Assembly: GCF_013415125.1 (NCBI RefSeq)
Contig: NZ_JACCDE010000018.1
Span: 42,759-106,758, forward strand
Source: Vreelandella glaciei
Lineage (GTDB): Bacteria; Pseudomonadota; Gammaproteobacteria; Pseudomonadales; Halomonadaceae
DNA length: 64,000 nucleotides
Direction: 5' to 3'
Numbering within the stretch: position 1 is the stretch's first letter; every line of letters starts with the position of its first letter. The notes under the pieces were generated by a model. That model was given only the letters and a program-made list of their open reading frames with translations, searched no databases and was not told the DNA's origin. This document shows, piece by piece, positions 20,438-28,435 of this stretch. The position numbers and the translations under genes are program-made.

Positions 20438-21694
20438 ATGCCCATGCAGATCATTAACGCCCGCCTACGCCAGTGCCCAGAGCTTTATCGGCTGGAAATT
20501 GAGAACGGCACGTTCACCGCCATCACCGCACAAGATGCACCACAAACAGCGAGCGCGGGGCAGATTGATGCAGGCGCCAAGCTCGTCTGCGCGCCGTTTA
20601 TCGAGCCACATATTCATTTAGACGCAGCTCTTACCGCGGGCGAGCCCAGCTGGAACCAAAGCGGCACGCTGTTTGAAGGCATCGAGCGCTGGAGTGAGCG
20701 CAAACCCATGCTCACCGAAGCCGATATTCGCGAGCGCGCTCTGAAAACGCTTAATTTATTAATCGGCAACGGCGTTCAGTTCGTGCGCACCCACGCTGAC
20801 ACCAGCGACCCAAGCCTGATTGGCCTTAAAACGCTGTGTACCTTGCGGGATGAACTGAAGGATAAAATCGATATTCAAGTAGTCGCCTTTCCGCAAGATG
20901 GCCTGCTCTCCTATCCCGGCGGAGAAAAACTAATGGAGGAGGCGCTGGAATTCGGTGCCGACGTCGTGGGCGGCATCCCCCATTTCGAATACACCCGTGA
21001 ACTGGGCGTGGCGTCCATGAAACGGGTGATCGAGCTCGCGATCAAGTACGACCGCGTGGTGGATGTGCACTGCGATGAGATCGACGACCCCAATTCGCGC
21101 TTTCTTGAAGTGCTGGCCTGTGAAGCGCTCTTTAATGATTTGGGCAGCCGCGTGACCGCAAGCCACACCACGGCGATGCACTCTTACGATAACGCCTACT
21201 GCTCCAAGCTGTTTCTGCTGCTCAAGCGCTCGGGCATCAACTTTGTCTCCTGCCCCACCGAAAGTATTCATTTGCAAGGGCGTTTCGACACCTACCCCAA
21301 ACGGCGCGGCGTCACACGGGTAAAGGAACTCAACGAGGCGGGCATCAACGTCTGCTTTGCCGAAGACTCCATTTTTGATCCTTGGTATTCGTTGGGTAAC
21401 GGCAAGCTTTTGCGAACACTGGATTTCGGCCTGCATATCTGCCAAATGATGGGTTATCAAGACTTTAGTCAGGCGCTTTCGCTGATTACTGACAATAGCG
21501 CTCGCACGTTGAACATCGAAGAACTCTACGGCATTGAAGTGGGCAAACCGGCCAGCTTCAACCTGCTGGAAGGCGAGGATGATTACAGCGTGCTGCGCAA
21601 TCAAGGCGAGGTGCTGCTTTCGGTGCGCCACGGCGAGATCATCATGCAGCGCGACCCCGCCAAAATCACCACGCCGCCTTGGCTCGGCTTTTAG
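20438..21694 (+). CDS. codA: Cytosine deaminase
   Basis: A 418-residue metal-dependent amidohydrolase that deaminates cytosine to uracil and ammonia. Metal ligands appear as HxH at 58 and 60 (EPHIHLDAAL), a VHCDEID motif near 209-215 with histidine and glutamate, a further histidine in ASHTTAMHSY, and aspartate near 310 in FAEDSIFDPWY. These positions align well with E. coli CodA. The start could be 20438 or the second ATG at 20444. It is the second gene of the codBA pair, and an FMN riboswitch for the next gene begins about 35 bases after its stop. Confidence 0.92.
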   Translation: MPMQIINARLRQCPELYRLEIENGTFTAITAQDAPQTASAGQIDAGAKLVCAPFIEPHIHLDAALTAGEPSWNQSGTLFEGIERWSERKPMLTEADIRERALKTLNLLIGNGVQFVRTHADTSDPSLIGLKTLCTLRDELKDKIDIQVVAFPQDGLLSYPGGEKLMEEALEFGADVVGGIPHFEYTRELGVASMKRVIELAIKYDRVVDVHCDEIDDPNSRFLEVLACEALFNDLGSRVTASHTTAMHSYDNAYCSKLFLLLKRSGINFVSCPTESIHLQGRFDTYPKRRGVTRVKELNEAGINVCFAEDSIFDPWYSLGNGKLLRTLDFGLHICQMMGYQDFSQALSLITDNSARTLNIEELYGIEVGKPASFNLLEGEDDYSVLRNQGEVLLSVRHGEIIMQRDPAKITTPPWLGF

Positions 21695-21729
21695 AATAAG
21701 CGTAAAATGGCTGGGCTGATATTCAGCAA

Positions 21730-21885
21730 AGTTCTCAGGGCGGGGTGAAAGTCCCCACCGGCGGTGATACGGCCTTTGAACCAGGCCGCTAAGCCCGCGA
21801 GCGCTCAAGCAAGCAATTGCTTGAGGTCAGCAGATTCGGTGAGAAACCGAAGCCGACGGTGATAGTCCGGATGAAAGAGAACGGC
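21730..21885 (+). ncRNA. FMN riboswitch (RFN element)
   Basis: The conserved RFN blocks are readable in order: TCTCAGGGCGGGGTGAAAGT at 21733-21752, CCACCGGCGGTGAT after it, AGCCCGCGAGCGC, then GGTCAGCAGATTCGG, CCGAAGCCGACGG, and closing GGATGAAAGAGAAC near 21869-21882. The element binds FMN and lowers expression of downstream riboflavin genes. The only gene it can control here is the lumazine synthase that starts about 105 bases later. Confidence 0.97.
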
Positions 21886-21903
21886 ACCTTAGACACGCAA
21901 CGT

Positions 21904-21927
21904 TAACAGTGGCTATGCCATCTGTTA
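21904..21927 (+). promoter_or_regulatory. Possible expression-platform hairpin after the FMN riboswitch
   Basis: TAACAGTGGC (21904-21913) can pair with GCCATCTGTTA (21917-21927) around a 3-base loop, with one bulged base. It has no T-run, so if it is functional it more likely acts on translation or antitermination than as a terminator itself. Confidence 0.4.
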
Positions 21928-21990
21928 CGGCTGCCTGACGACCGGTTCCGCGTGCCCTGATTCTGGTACAACTTATCCAAGAGAATGACC

Positions 21991-22488
21991 ATGAATCAGA
22001 CATTTCCGCTGACACTTTCTACCCACACCACGTCTCAACGCATCGCGTTTATTCAAGGCCACTGGCATCAGGATATCGTCGAGAAGGCCTATGAAGCCTT
22101 TATTGCTGAAGTAGAACGCTGTGGTCTTAACGCCGAACAAGTAGACCCCTTCACCGTTTCCGGTGCTTACGAAATTCCCTTGCAAGCAAAAGTACTCGCC
22201 CAAAGTGGCCGCTATGGCGCCATTGTCGGGGCTGGCTTTGTGGTCGATGGCGGTATTTATCGCCACGACTTTGTGGCTCATGCGGTGATTGATGGCTTGA
22301 TGCGTGTGCAGTTAGACACGCAAGTGCCGGTGATCTCGGCAGTATTAACACCGCATCACTTCCATGAGCACGCCACGCATCACGACTTCTACACCCAACA
22401 CTTTGTTACCAAAGGGAAAGAAGCCGCCCATGCGTGTCTGAACACGATGGAAAACCTGCATAGAGCGCGCAAGCTAAGCGAGGCTTGA
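21991..22488 (+). CDS. ribH: 6,7-dimethyl-8-ribityllumazine synthase, type II (RibH2-like)
   Basis: Lumazine synthase condenses the ribityl-diaminouracil intermediate with dihydroxybutanone phosphate in the penultimate riboflavin step. The 165-residue product has the substrate-binding IPLQAKVLA segment and, in place of the usual GxVIRGxTxHF of type I enzymes, GAGFVVDGGIYRHDFVAHAV. Its general look (RIAFIQGHWH start, histidine-rich C-terminal third) recalls RibH2 enzymes of Brucella and rhizobia. The ATG at 21991 is six bases from AAGAGA, better placed than 21985. It stands alone behind the FMN riboswitch, without other rib genes. Confidence 0.88.
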   Translation: MNQTFPLTLSTHTTSQRIAFIQGHWHQDIVEKAYEAFIAEVERCGLNAEQVDPFTVSGAYEIPLQAKVLAQSGRYGAIVGAGFVVDGGIYRHDFVAHAVIDGLMRVQLDTQVPVISAVLTPHHFHEHATHHDFYTQHFVTKGKEAAHACLNTMENLHRARKLSEA

Positions 22489-22497
22489 TGCACTGCG

Positions 22498-22528
22498 GTT
22501 CAGGCTCGGCTAGGCGCCGAGCCTGAAC
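22498..22528 (+). terminator. Hairpin after ribH
   Basis: A perfect 13-bp stem (22498-22510 with 22516-22528) and a 5-base loop lies ten bases after the ribH stop and just before the end of the convergent GNAT gene. No long T-run follows on either strand, so it may act as a weak bidirectional terminator or an RNA 3'-end stabiliser. Confidence 0.6.
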
Positions 22529-22536
22529 TGCTTAAT

Positions 22537-22986
22537 TCACTTCACATCAAGCAAGTAACCATAAAACGCCGTATTGCGCTGCCAGCCCAATGACTCATAA
22601 AGGTGCTGGGCACGCTCGTTCTCTACCTGCGTCATTAATATCAAGCGTGCCACGCCATGCTCTTTGGCGAGTTTTGTAGCGGCTTCCATTAACGCCCTTC
22701 CCGTGCCCTTATCGCGAGACTCTGGAAGCACAAAAAGATCATTTAGCGTCCAGCGCGCGTTTAAGCCCACCGTGGAAACCCCAGGGTAAAGCTGAACAAA
22801 ACCAGTGAGCCGACCATTCTCACTCTCACTAACGAGAATGCGTGAATCCGCTTGCCCAAATCGTTGGCGCAGAAAAGCACGAGCGGCTTCCACATTACTA
22901 GGCTGAGCGTAGAATTGCCGATAACCATCTAGCAGCTCCGTTAGCGTATCAAGATCATTAATCGTGGCAGGGCGAACAAATGTCAT
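22537..22986 (-). CDS. GNAT-family N-acetyltransferase
   Basis: A 149-residue single-domain acetyl-CoA-dependent acyltransferase. The acetyl-CoA site is visible as the beta4-alpha3 region LNDLFVLPESRDKGTGRALM near residues 83-102, with the pyrophosphate loop RDKGTGRAL. The C-terminal half ends with NERAQHLYESLGW, typical of amino- or small-molecule-acetylating members. ATG 22986 is six bases from GGAG; an ATG at 22992 abuts the site and is less likely. The substrate is unknown, and neighbouring genes give no hint. Confidence 0.85.
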   Translation of the reverse strand: MTFVRPATINDLDTLTELLDGYRQFYAQPSNVEAARAFLRQRFGQADSRILVSESENGRLTGFVQLYPGVSTVGLNARWTLNDLFVLPESRDKGTGRALMEAATKLAKEHGVARLILMTQVENERAQHLYESLGWQRNTAFYGYLLDVK

Positions 22987-23090
22987 ACTCATCTCCAGGC
23001 TCGTTTGCTATCACGCCAATAACGTTATAGTGAGTTAACACCTAATTGCTAACTGAAAACAGCTTTTATCACCTGCTCAGGAAACGCTCT

Positions 23091-23696
23091 ATGCCCGACT
23101 TCATCGCCCCTGATGGTCATCCCCGCTGCCTATGGTGTGGGGGCGCGGCGGAGTTTTTGCCTTACCATGACAACGAGTGGGGCTTTCCAGTGGCTAACGA
23201 CCAGCGGCTGTTCGAGAAGCTGTGCCTGGAGAGCTTTCAGTCCGGGTTGAGTTGGCGCACCATTCTCAATAAACGCGAAAACTTCCGCGCCGCTTTTCAC
23301 CATTTTGATTTTCATCAGGTTGCCCGGTTTGACGAAGACGATGTGCAGCGACTGCTGCAGAACGCAGGTATTATTCGCCATCGCGGAAAAATCGAAGCGG
23401 TGATTAATAATGCTTTAAGGGCGCAAGAAATGGTCGAACAGGAAGGCTCGTTAGCCGCCTTCTTTTGGTGTTTCGAGCCAGACACCAGCTCCCTCCCTCC
23501 GCCGCAAACCCAGGCCACCTCGCCTGAATCCATCGCGCTATCCAAAGCGTTAAAAAAGCGCGGTTGGAAATTCGTTGGTCCAACAACCGCTTTTGCCTTT
23601 ATGCAAGCGATGGGGTTGGTCAATGACCACTCGCTAAACTGCATCACCCGCGTGCAGGTTGCACAGGCACGGCAGCAATTTAAGCGGCCGATATAA
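23091..23696 (+). CDS. tag: DNA-3-methyladenine glycosylase I (Tag)
   Basis: Tag removes 3-methyladenine from alkylated DNA in base-excision repair. The 201-residue product has the HhH-GPD-like Tag fold with CLWCGG near the N terminus, YHDNEWG (conserved His, Glu and Trp), FQSGLSWRTIL and NDHSLNCITR near the C terminus; the first Cys/His and last His/Cys positions fit the family zinc site. ATG 23091 follows AGGAA; an in-frame TTG at 23046 is upstream without such a site. Confidence 0.92.
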   Translation: MPDFIAPDGHPRCLWCGGAAEFLPYHDNEWGFPVANDQRLFEKLCLESFQSGLSWRTILNKRENFRAAFHHFDFHQVARFDEDDVQRLLQNAGIIRHRGKIEAVINNALRAQEMVEQEGSLAAFFWCFEPDTSSLPPPQTQATSPESIALSKALKKRGWKFVGPTTAFAFMQAMGLVNDHSLNCITRVQVAQARQQFKRPI

Positions 23697-23780
23697 AAAA
23701 ACAGTGATAGGGTATGGTTTTTGACACGCTTATCAATAAACCGAACAGCAAGGGGACGACACGTTCCCAATGGGGTCAAC

Positions 23781-24506
23781 GTGGTTCAATCATTCTCTTC
23801 ACCTACAGAATCCCGCACCTCACGATATAAAGCTTGGAGTGTGCATATATTCACCGCCAGCGGTGTACTACTCGGCACCATGGCGCTGCTTGCACTGGTC
23901 GATAATAATCCCGTCGCCTGCCTCCTCTGGCTGGGTGCTGCGATGATGATTGATGGTATTGATGGCACTCTGGCGCGTAAGTATGAAGTGAAGACGATAC
24001 TGCCCCACTTCGATGGCTCAACGCTCGATATGGTCATTGATTACCTGACCTGGGCCTTTATTCCTGCCCTCTTTATCTACTACTTTATTGAACTGCCGCC
24101 CTATTTTGCACTGCTCTCAGTATTCATTATTCTGCTGTCGTCGATGTTCTGTTTCTGCAATGTCGATATGAAAAGCCAGGACAACTACTTCGTTGGCTTT
24201 CCAGCCGCCTGGAACATCACCGCCGCCTATTTTTACATTATTGATTTACCTCCTTTTATTACCTTTGCCACTATCGTTGTTCTCGCCATTCTCACCGTGA
24301 CTAAAATGAAGTTTCTTCATCCCTTTCGCGTGCGTTTGTTCATGCCACTCAATATCGCCGTCACCCTGCTATGGTGCGTGTGTGCGACGTCACTGATACT
24401 TTCCAGCCCTGAGCACGCCGCTTGGGCAGTATGGGGGTGGGGCATTGCCTCTGTTTACTTCGCCGGCATGTGCCTATGGCGCACGGCGCAAGAGTGGTTT
24501 GATTGA
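23781..24506 (+). CDS. pcs: Phosphatidylcholine synthase (CDP-alcohol phosphatidyltransferase)
   Basis: Pcs is an inner-membrane enzyme that joins choline directly to CDP-diacylglycerol. The 241-residue product has about eight hydrophobic segments. The family motif with spaced aspartates runs through DGIDGTLARKY near residue 58 and FDGSTLDMVIDY near 78-89, in the longer-spaced form seen in bacterial Pcs proteins. The start is uncertain: GTG at 23781 follows a GGGG stretch, while an in-frame TTG at 23721 would add 20 residues. The gene overlaps none of its neighbours and is followed closely by the UDG-family gene. Confidence 0.82.
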   Translation: MVQSFSSPTESRTSRYKAWSVHIFTASGVLLGTMALLALVDNNPVACLLWLGAAMMIDGIDGTLARKYEVKTILPHFDGSTLDMVIDYLTWAFIPALFIYYFIELPPYFALLSVFIILLSSMFCFCNVDMKSQDNYFVGFPAAWNITAAYFYIIDLPPFITFATIVVLAILTVTKMKFLHPFRVRLFMPLNIAVTLLWCVCATSLILSSPEHAAWAVWGWGIASVYFAGMCLWRTAQEWFD

Positions 24507-24540
24507 ACCAGCCGACTGGCTGTAGCAAGGAGCATGGAAG

Positions 24541-25233
24541 ATGTCACTGACCCCGCGGCAACAGAAGAAATTCAGAGCGCTGGCGGCAGAAATCGAAGGA
24601 GTCGATGTCGAAGTCTACCAGCGTTTTGAGCGCGACCCACTGGAGCCGATCATCGGCCTTGGCAAGCCGAACCTACGCATTGGCTTTTTCGGACGCGACC
24701 CAGGGCGCGATGAGGTTCGCCATGGGGAGCCCTTTATCGGCGCTGGCGGGCAGTTGGTCAGAAAGGCGCTGCATGAGCACCTTTATGATGAAAAAATGTC
24801 TGACTTCGAGGCCTCGCGCGCCGTGGGCGAGCACTTTTTCTGGATCAACACCGTGCCCTACAAACCCATAGGCAACAAGGCGTGGTCCATGAAGGTCAAG
24901 CGCCACTTTCACGGCTTGATGAACGAAATCCTGATCTCCCGCTGGGAAGGGCGAACCCTGATCACGCTGGGTCGCGAGGCTTTTCTATGGTTCGGCATCG
25001 GCCGCTCAAAAGAGGAGCGTGCACGCCTGGAGGCATTCTGGAAGCGCGAGGATCGCTTTGAAAGTAGTATCGAAGTAACGCTAGAGGATGACCGGGGCGA
25101 AGCACAAACCTTTCAACTCTATCCGCTGCCTCACCCCTCTCCGCTCAATCAGACCTGGTATGCACGCTTTCCAGGTCTCCTGAAACAGCGCTTAGAGCAA
25201 TTGGATGTGCGCCAGGGTAACCTCACCTTATGA
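24541..25233 (+). CDS. Uracil-DNA glycosylase superfamily protein
   Basis: A 230-residue protein with the two signature regions of the UDG fold. Motif A is FFGRDPGRDEVRHGEPF near residues 49-65 with GAGG after it, and the motif B region is LPHPSPLNQTWY near 199-210. The glycine-rich GEPFIGAGGQLVRK stretch resembles family 4-type enzymes, but the four cysteines that hold their iron-sulfur cluster are absent. It could excise uracil or another damaged base; specificity cannot be read. It lies 34 bases after pcs and is convergent with the MocR gene. Confidence 0.75.
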   Translation: MSLTPRQQKKFRALAAEIEGVDVEVYQRFERDPLEPIIGLGKPNLRIGFFGRDPGRDEVRHGEPFIGAGGQLVRKALHEHLYDEKMSDFEASRAVGEHFFWINTVPYKPIGNKAWSMKVKRHFHGLMNEILISRWEGRTLITLGREAFLWFGIGRSKEERARLEAFWKREDRFESSIEVTLEDDRGEAQTFQLYPLPHPSPLNQTWYARFPGLLKQRLEQLDVRQGNLTL

Positions 25234-25249
25234 GGCTGTGATCGCGCCC

Positions 25250-26692
25250 TCATCCCAGCACGGCTGCATGCGCCTGCGCGTCCTCCACCATCTCAGTAGC
25301 CAGCTCACCCACCGTACGTACGGCCGCTTCAATCGCGGGCGTTAGCGTAAACGCGTAGTTCAGGCGCAAACATTGGCGAAACTTGCCCGAAGCTGAAAAC
25401 AGTGACCCCGGCGCTACATGGATAGCATGCTGCGCTAAGCGCTGATTGAGCTTCACACAATCCACCGCAGCGGGCAGCTCCACCCAAAGCAAAAAGCTGC
25501 CTTGCGGGTAGCTGATACCCGCCCCCTTGGGGAAGTAGCGCTGCACCCAGCTGATCATGATATCGCGCTGGCGCTGATATTGGCGGGTGGCGTAACGGAC
25601 ATGGCGCTCGTAGTGCCCTTTGGCGACGAACTCCGCTACGGCCAGCTGCGGCAACGTCGCCGAGGCGCCGGTGGAGACATACTTCATATGCAACGCTTGG
25701 TCACGATAGCGCCCTGGCGCCAGCCAACCCACTCTTAACCCCGGCCCCACCGTTTTGGAAAAGCCACTGCACAGCATCACGCGCCCGTCGTCATCGAAGG
25801 ATTTGACGGTGCGCGGCCTGGGCAGGGTAAATGACAGGTCACCGTAGATATCGTCTTCGATAATCGCCACATCGAAGCGTTGAGCAAGCTGAAACAGCGC
25901 CCGCTTACGCGCCTCGGGCATGGTGTAACCCAGCGGATTGTTGTAAGTGGGCGTGACCTGTATGGCGCGGATTGGCCACTGTTCCAGCGCCAGCTCTAGA
26001 GCTTCCAGACTAATACCGGTTTGTGGGTCGGTGGGTATCTCCAGCGCTTTTAAGCCGTTGGCCTTGAGGATTTGCATGGTGCCGTAAAAGCTCGGCGAGT
26101 CGACAGCTACCACATCGCCAGATTGGGTGAGGGTGCGCAACGCAATCGACAGCGCCTCCTGGCAGCCAGTCGTAACCACAATGTCGTCCGGGTGTAGCAG
26201 GCAGCCCGAGGCAATGGCCAATCGCGCCACCTGTTGGCGAAGCTCGGGGCTACCGCTTAGCTTGTCGTAGTTGAACCCGTGCAGGTCACTGCTGCGATGC
26301 AGCCCGGCGAGAATCTTCGACAGTGGCCGCAGCGTCTCATACTCAAAATTCGGTATGCCACGCCCCAGCAGCAGCCGCACGTCATCACGCTGGGTGGCGA
26401 CGAGCTCCAGCACTTGATCCCATTGGGAAATATCCAGCGGGCGCTGTGCGGGTCGTGAGACCGACGGTAGCACCGATGGCACGCGGCTAGGCAGCACGAA
26501 GTAGCCCGATTTTGGTCGAGACTCGATCAATCCCACGTCCATCAGCTGACGGTAGGCCTCCTGGGCCGTCGAAATGCTAACGCCCAACTCCTGACAGACC
26601 GCACGAATAGAGGGCAGGCGATCACCTACCCGGTAAAGGCCGTGCTCAATACGCTCCCGCAAAACCGTGGCGACTTTTTCATAACGTGTCAT
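25250..26692 (-). CDS. MocR/PdxR-type regulator (GntR DNA-binding domain fused to aminotransferase-like domain)
   Basis: A 480-residue fusion of an N-terminal GntR winged helix (about residues 1-70, with YRVGDRLPSIRAVCQELGVS) and a class I aminotransferase-like domain (about 110-480). The domain includes the PLP-lysine region CSGFSKTVGPGLRVGW and the EDDIYGDL aspartate motif. Such proteins sense PLP or amino compounds and often activate a divergent gene. ATG 26692 follows AGGGTGG; upstream in-frame ATG 26764 has no site and would run through the operator region. It faces the DUF1127 and PhzF genes, the likely targets. Confidence 0.88.
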   Translation of the reverse strand: MTRYEKVATVLRERIEHGLYRVGDRLPSIRAVCQELGVSISTAQEAYRQLMDVGLIESRPKSGYFVLPSRVPSVLPSVSRPAQRPLDISQWDQVLELVATQRDDVRLLLGRGIPNFEYETLRPLSKILAGLHRSSDLHGFNYDKLSGSPELRQQVARLAIASGCLLHPDDIVVTTGCQEALSIALRTLTQSGDVVAVDSPSFYGTMQILKANGLKALEIPTDPQTGISLEALELALEQWPIRAIQVTPTYNNPLGYTMPEARKRALFQLAQRFDVAIIEDDIYGDLSFTLPRPRTVKSFDDDGRVMLCSGFSKTVGPGLRVGWLAPGRYRDQALHMKYVSTGASATLPQLAVAEFVAKGHYERHVRYATRQYQRQRDIMISWVQRYFPKGAGISYPQGSFLLWVELPAAVDCVKLNQRLAQHAIHVAPGSLFSASGKFRQCLRLNYAFTLTPAIEAAVRTVGELATEMVEDAQAHAAVLG

Positions 26693-26715
26693 GACACCAC
26701 CCTGTCCATACTCTG

Positions 26716-26809
26716 ATATCGATACAGATGCCCTATTCTGTGGCCATACAGAGCGCCAACACATCCTTCTGTATCCTAAAAATATTAAAACCTATATCTG
26801 TATTGATAT
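26716..26809. promoter_or_regulatory. Inverted pair of 14-base sites between MocR gene and DUF1127-phzF
   Basis: ATATCGATACAGAT at 26716-26729 is repeated in inverted orientation at 26796-26809 (ATCTGTATTGATAT) with one mismatch; the left starts are 80 bases apart. Related CTGTGGCCATACAG and TTCTGTATCC elements lie between. Paired distant sites are usual for MocR regulators, which bind as dimers and bend DNA, so these are candidate operators. Confidence 0.6.
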
Positions 26810-26856
26810 AGTAGCACTAAGTAAGCTGGTTGAGCAGATAATAAGGAGGATTAGCC

Positions 26857-27069
26857 ATGCCGCGCTTCAGCCTTACCCAGCTTCGCTATCAGTTGCGTTA
26901 TCAACTGCGCCAGTACCGTCACTACCGCCGTAGCCGCCGCCAACTGCTATCCCTTGATGACAGGCTACTTGACGATATTGGCATTGACCGCACACAGGCG
27001 CTCAAAGAGGGACATAAAGCGTTTTGGAAGCATACACCACTCGATGAGGGGCCTTATGAAAACCGCTGA
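26857..27069 (+). CDS. Small DUF1127-family protein
   Basis: A 70-residue, strongly basic protein. The C-terminal half carries the DUF1127 pattern LLSLDDRLLDDIGIDRTQAL near residues 31-50. The N-terminal half is an arginine- and tyrosine-rich stretch with an internal repeat, LRYQLRYQLRQYRHYRRSRR. Members of this family are small cytoplasmic proteins, and a few studied ones bind RNA; function here is unknown. A strong AAGGAGGA site precedes the ATG. The stop overlaps the following phzF-like start by 14 bases, so the two genes are probably translated together under the MocR regulator. Confidence 0.8.
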   Translation: MPRFSLTQLRYQLRYQLRQYRHYRRSRRQLLSLDDRLLDDIGIDRTQALKEGHKAFWKHTPLDEGPYENR

Positions 27070-27928
27070 GTATTACCTACTCGACGTCTTTACCGACCAG
27101 CCGTTTACCGGCAACCCATTGGCCGTTTTTCTAGAGGCTGATGGGTTGGCAGCCAGTACCATGCAGGCGCTGGCTAATGAGCTTAACCTGGCCGAAACGG
27201 TGTTTTTAAGTGCCGCTACTGGGCCGAATCACTACCCGATGCGTATTTTTACACCAACGCGAGAGCTGCCTTTTGCCGGTCACCCCACGGTTGGCACCGC
27301 GCATCTGCTAAGGGGACTGGATTTAGTGAACCGCGGGCAAGGCGTTGTGCTCCAGCCTCCCATCGGCGAGCTCGTGGTTAATTATGAACAAGATAGGGCA
27401 ACGTTTAAGACCGCCCAACCCGCCATGATCACAGACAGCACTATTGATCGCACCACGGCCGTTGAGCTGCTGGGATTGGACATCCATCAGGTGATGGGTG
27501 ATCCGGTGATTGCCTCCTTCGGGCTGCCCTTTCATTTGATCGAACTCACTGACGTGGCAGCGTTAGAGAACGTGCGAATTTCTACAACGGCTTGGGCAAG
27601 TGCTGTTGCAGCCAGCAGTGCCGTCCAGGTTTATCTGTATGTGATTGAACAACAAGGTGGGGCAGAAACAGTGGTCAAAAGCCGCATGTTCTGTATGCAT
27701 GCCAGCATTTGCGAAGACCCCGCTACCGGCAGCGCCGCAGCCGCTTTAACCGGCTATTTGGCCTCACTTCAACCCGATACCTTGCAGTGCAAGATTCACC
27801 AGGGTGTTGAAATGGGTCGTCCCAGCGTTATCTACACAGCAGCAAATGGCGGTATCAAACCCGGTTTTGTACAGGTGGGCGGTAACGCAGTGATAGTGGG
27901 TAAGGGAGAGTTTTACCTAGAACTGTAA
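27056..27928 (+). CDS. PhzF-family isomerase/epimerase
   Basis: A 290-residue protein of the PhzF fold, two similar alpha/beta halves with an active site between them. Family marks are DVFTDQPFTGNPLAVF near residue 10 with a following NLAETVFL (conserved glutamate), TPTRELPFAGHPTVG near 64-78, and EDPATGSAAAAL near 218-229. Members act as isomerases or epimerases on small amino- or carboxy-compounds; the substrate here is not known. ATG 27056 follows GAGGGG, inside the end of the DUF1127 gene. Confidence 0.88.
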   Translation: MKTAEYYLLDVFTDQPFTGNPLAVFLEADGLAASTMQALANELNLAETVFLSAATGPNHYPMRIFTPTRELPFAGHPTVGTAHLLRGLDLVNRGQGVVLQPPIGELVVNYEQDRATFKTAQPAMITDSTIDRTTAVELLGLDIHQVMGDPVIASFGLPFHLIELTDVAALENVRISTTAWASAVAASSAVQVYLYVIEQQGGAETVVKSRMFCMHASICEDPATGSAAAALTGYLASLQPDTLQCKIHQGVEMGRPSVIYTAANGGIKPGFVQVGGNAVIVGKGEFYLEL

Positions 27929-27942
27929 CCAAAAGCTGAAAC

Positions 27943-27974
27943 AAAAAAGAGTGCCCACGATATCGCGGACACTC
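27943..27974 (-). terminator. Rho-independent terminator of the hsp20 operon
   Basis: On the minus strand an 11-bp stem (27974-27964 with 27959-27949, two G-U pairs) is followed by six T residues. It lies about 25 bases after the stop of the distal Hsp20 gene. Only minus-strand RNA allows the G-U pairs, so the direction is clear. Confidence 0.85.
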
Positions 27975-27999
27975 AGCATCTGTTCTCAGTTGGCTAACG

Positions 28000-28398
28000 T
28001 TATGCTGCCTGTACCTCAATACGACGGGTACGGTGGCTATCTTTCTTGGGCAGCGTTAGCGTCAGTACGCCGTTGACGAGAGTGGCGCTAATGGCATCAC
28101 TGTCCACTTCGTGACTGAGGTTGAAACGCCGCGCAAAACGCTGGCCGCGAACTTCGGCGTGCAGCGCGCTCAGCCCTTCGGGCATATTCAGCGCTATCTC
28201 ACCCTCCAAGCTCAGCACGTTGTTGTCGAGCTCTATTTTCAGCGTCTCATTAGTAACGCCGGGCATATCTGCCAACAGTTTGAGCGCGTTAGACTCCTCA
28301 ATGATATCCACCGCTGGCAGCAGGGTTTCTTCACGGCGTTGCTCTTCGCCACCTTGTTGCAGCGGGGAGTGGTTGGATGAACGAACAACGTTATTCAT
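28000..28398 (-). CDS. Hsp20/alpha-crystallin small heat-shock protein (second gene)
   Basis: A 132-residue small heat-shock protein that holds unfolding proteins in the cytoplasm. An alpha-crystallin domain covers about residues 25-122, starting with LLPAVDIIEESNALKLLADMPG and ending in the conserved GVLTLTLPK. The C-terminal tail lacks the classical IxI motif but has RRIEVQA. It follows the other Hsp20 gene by 37 bases and ends before a clear terminator, so the two form a two-gene operon. Confidence 0.9.
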   Translation of the reverse strand: MNNVVRSSNHSPLQQGGEEQRREETLLPAVDIIEESNALKLLADMPGVTNETLKIELDNNVLSLEGEIALNMPEGLSALHAEVRGQRFARRFNLSHEVDSDAISATLVNGVLTLTLPKKDSHRTRRIEVQAA

Positions 28399-28435
28399 GA
28401 TTTATCCCTCCTTATTCAAGGTTAACAAACATGAT

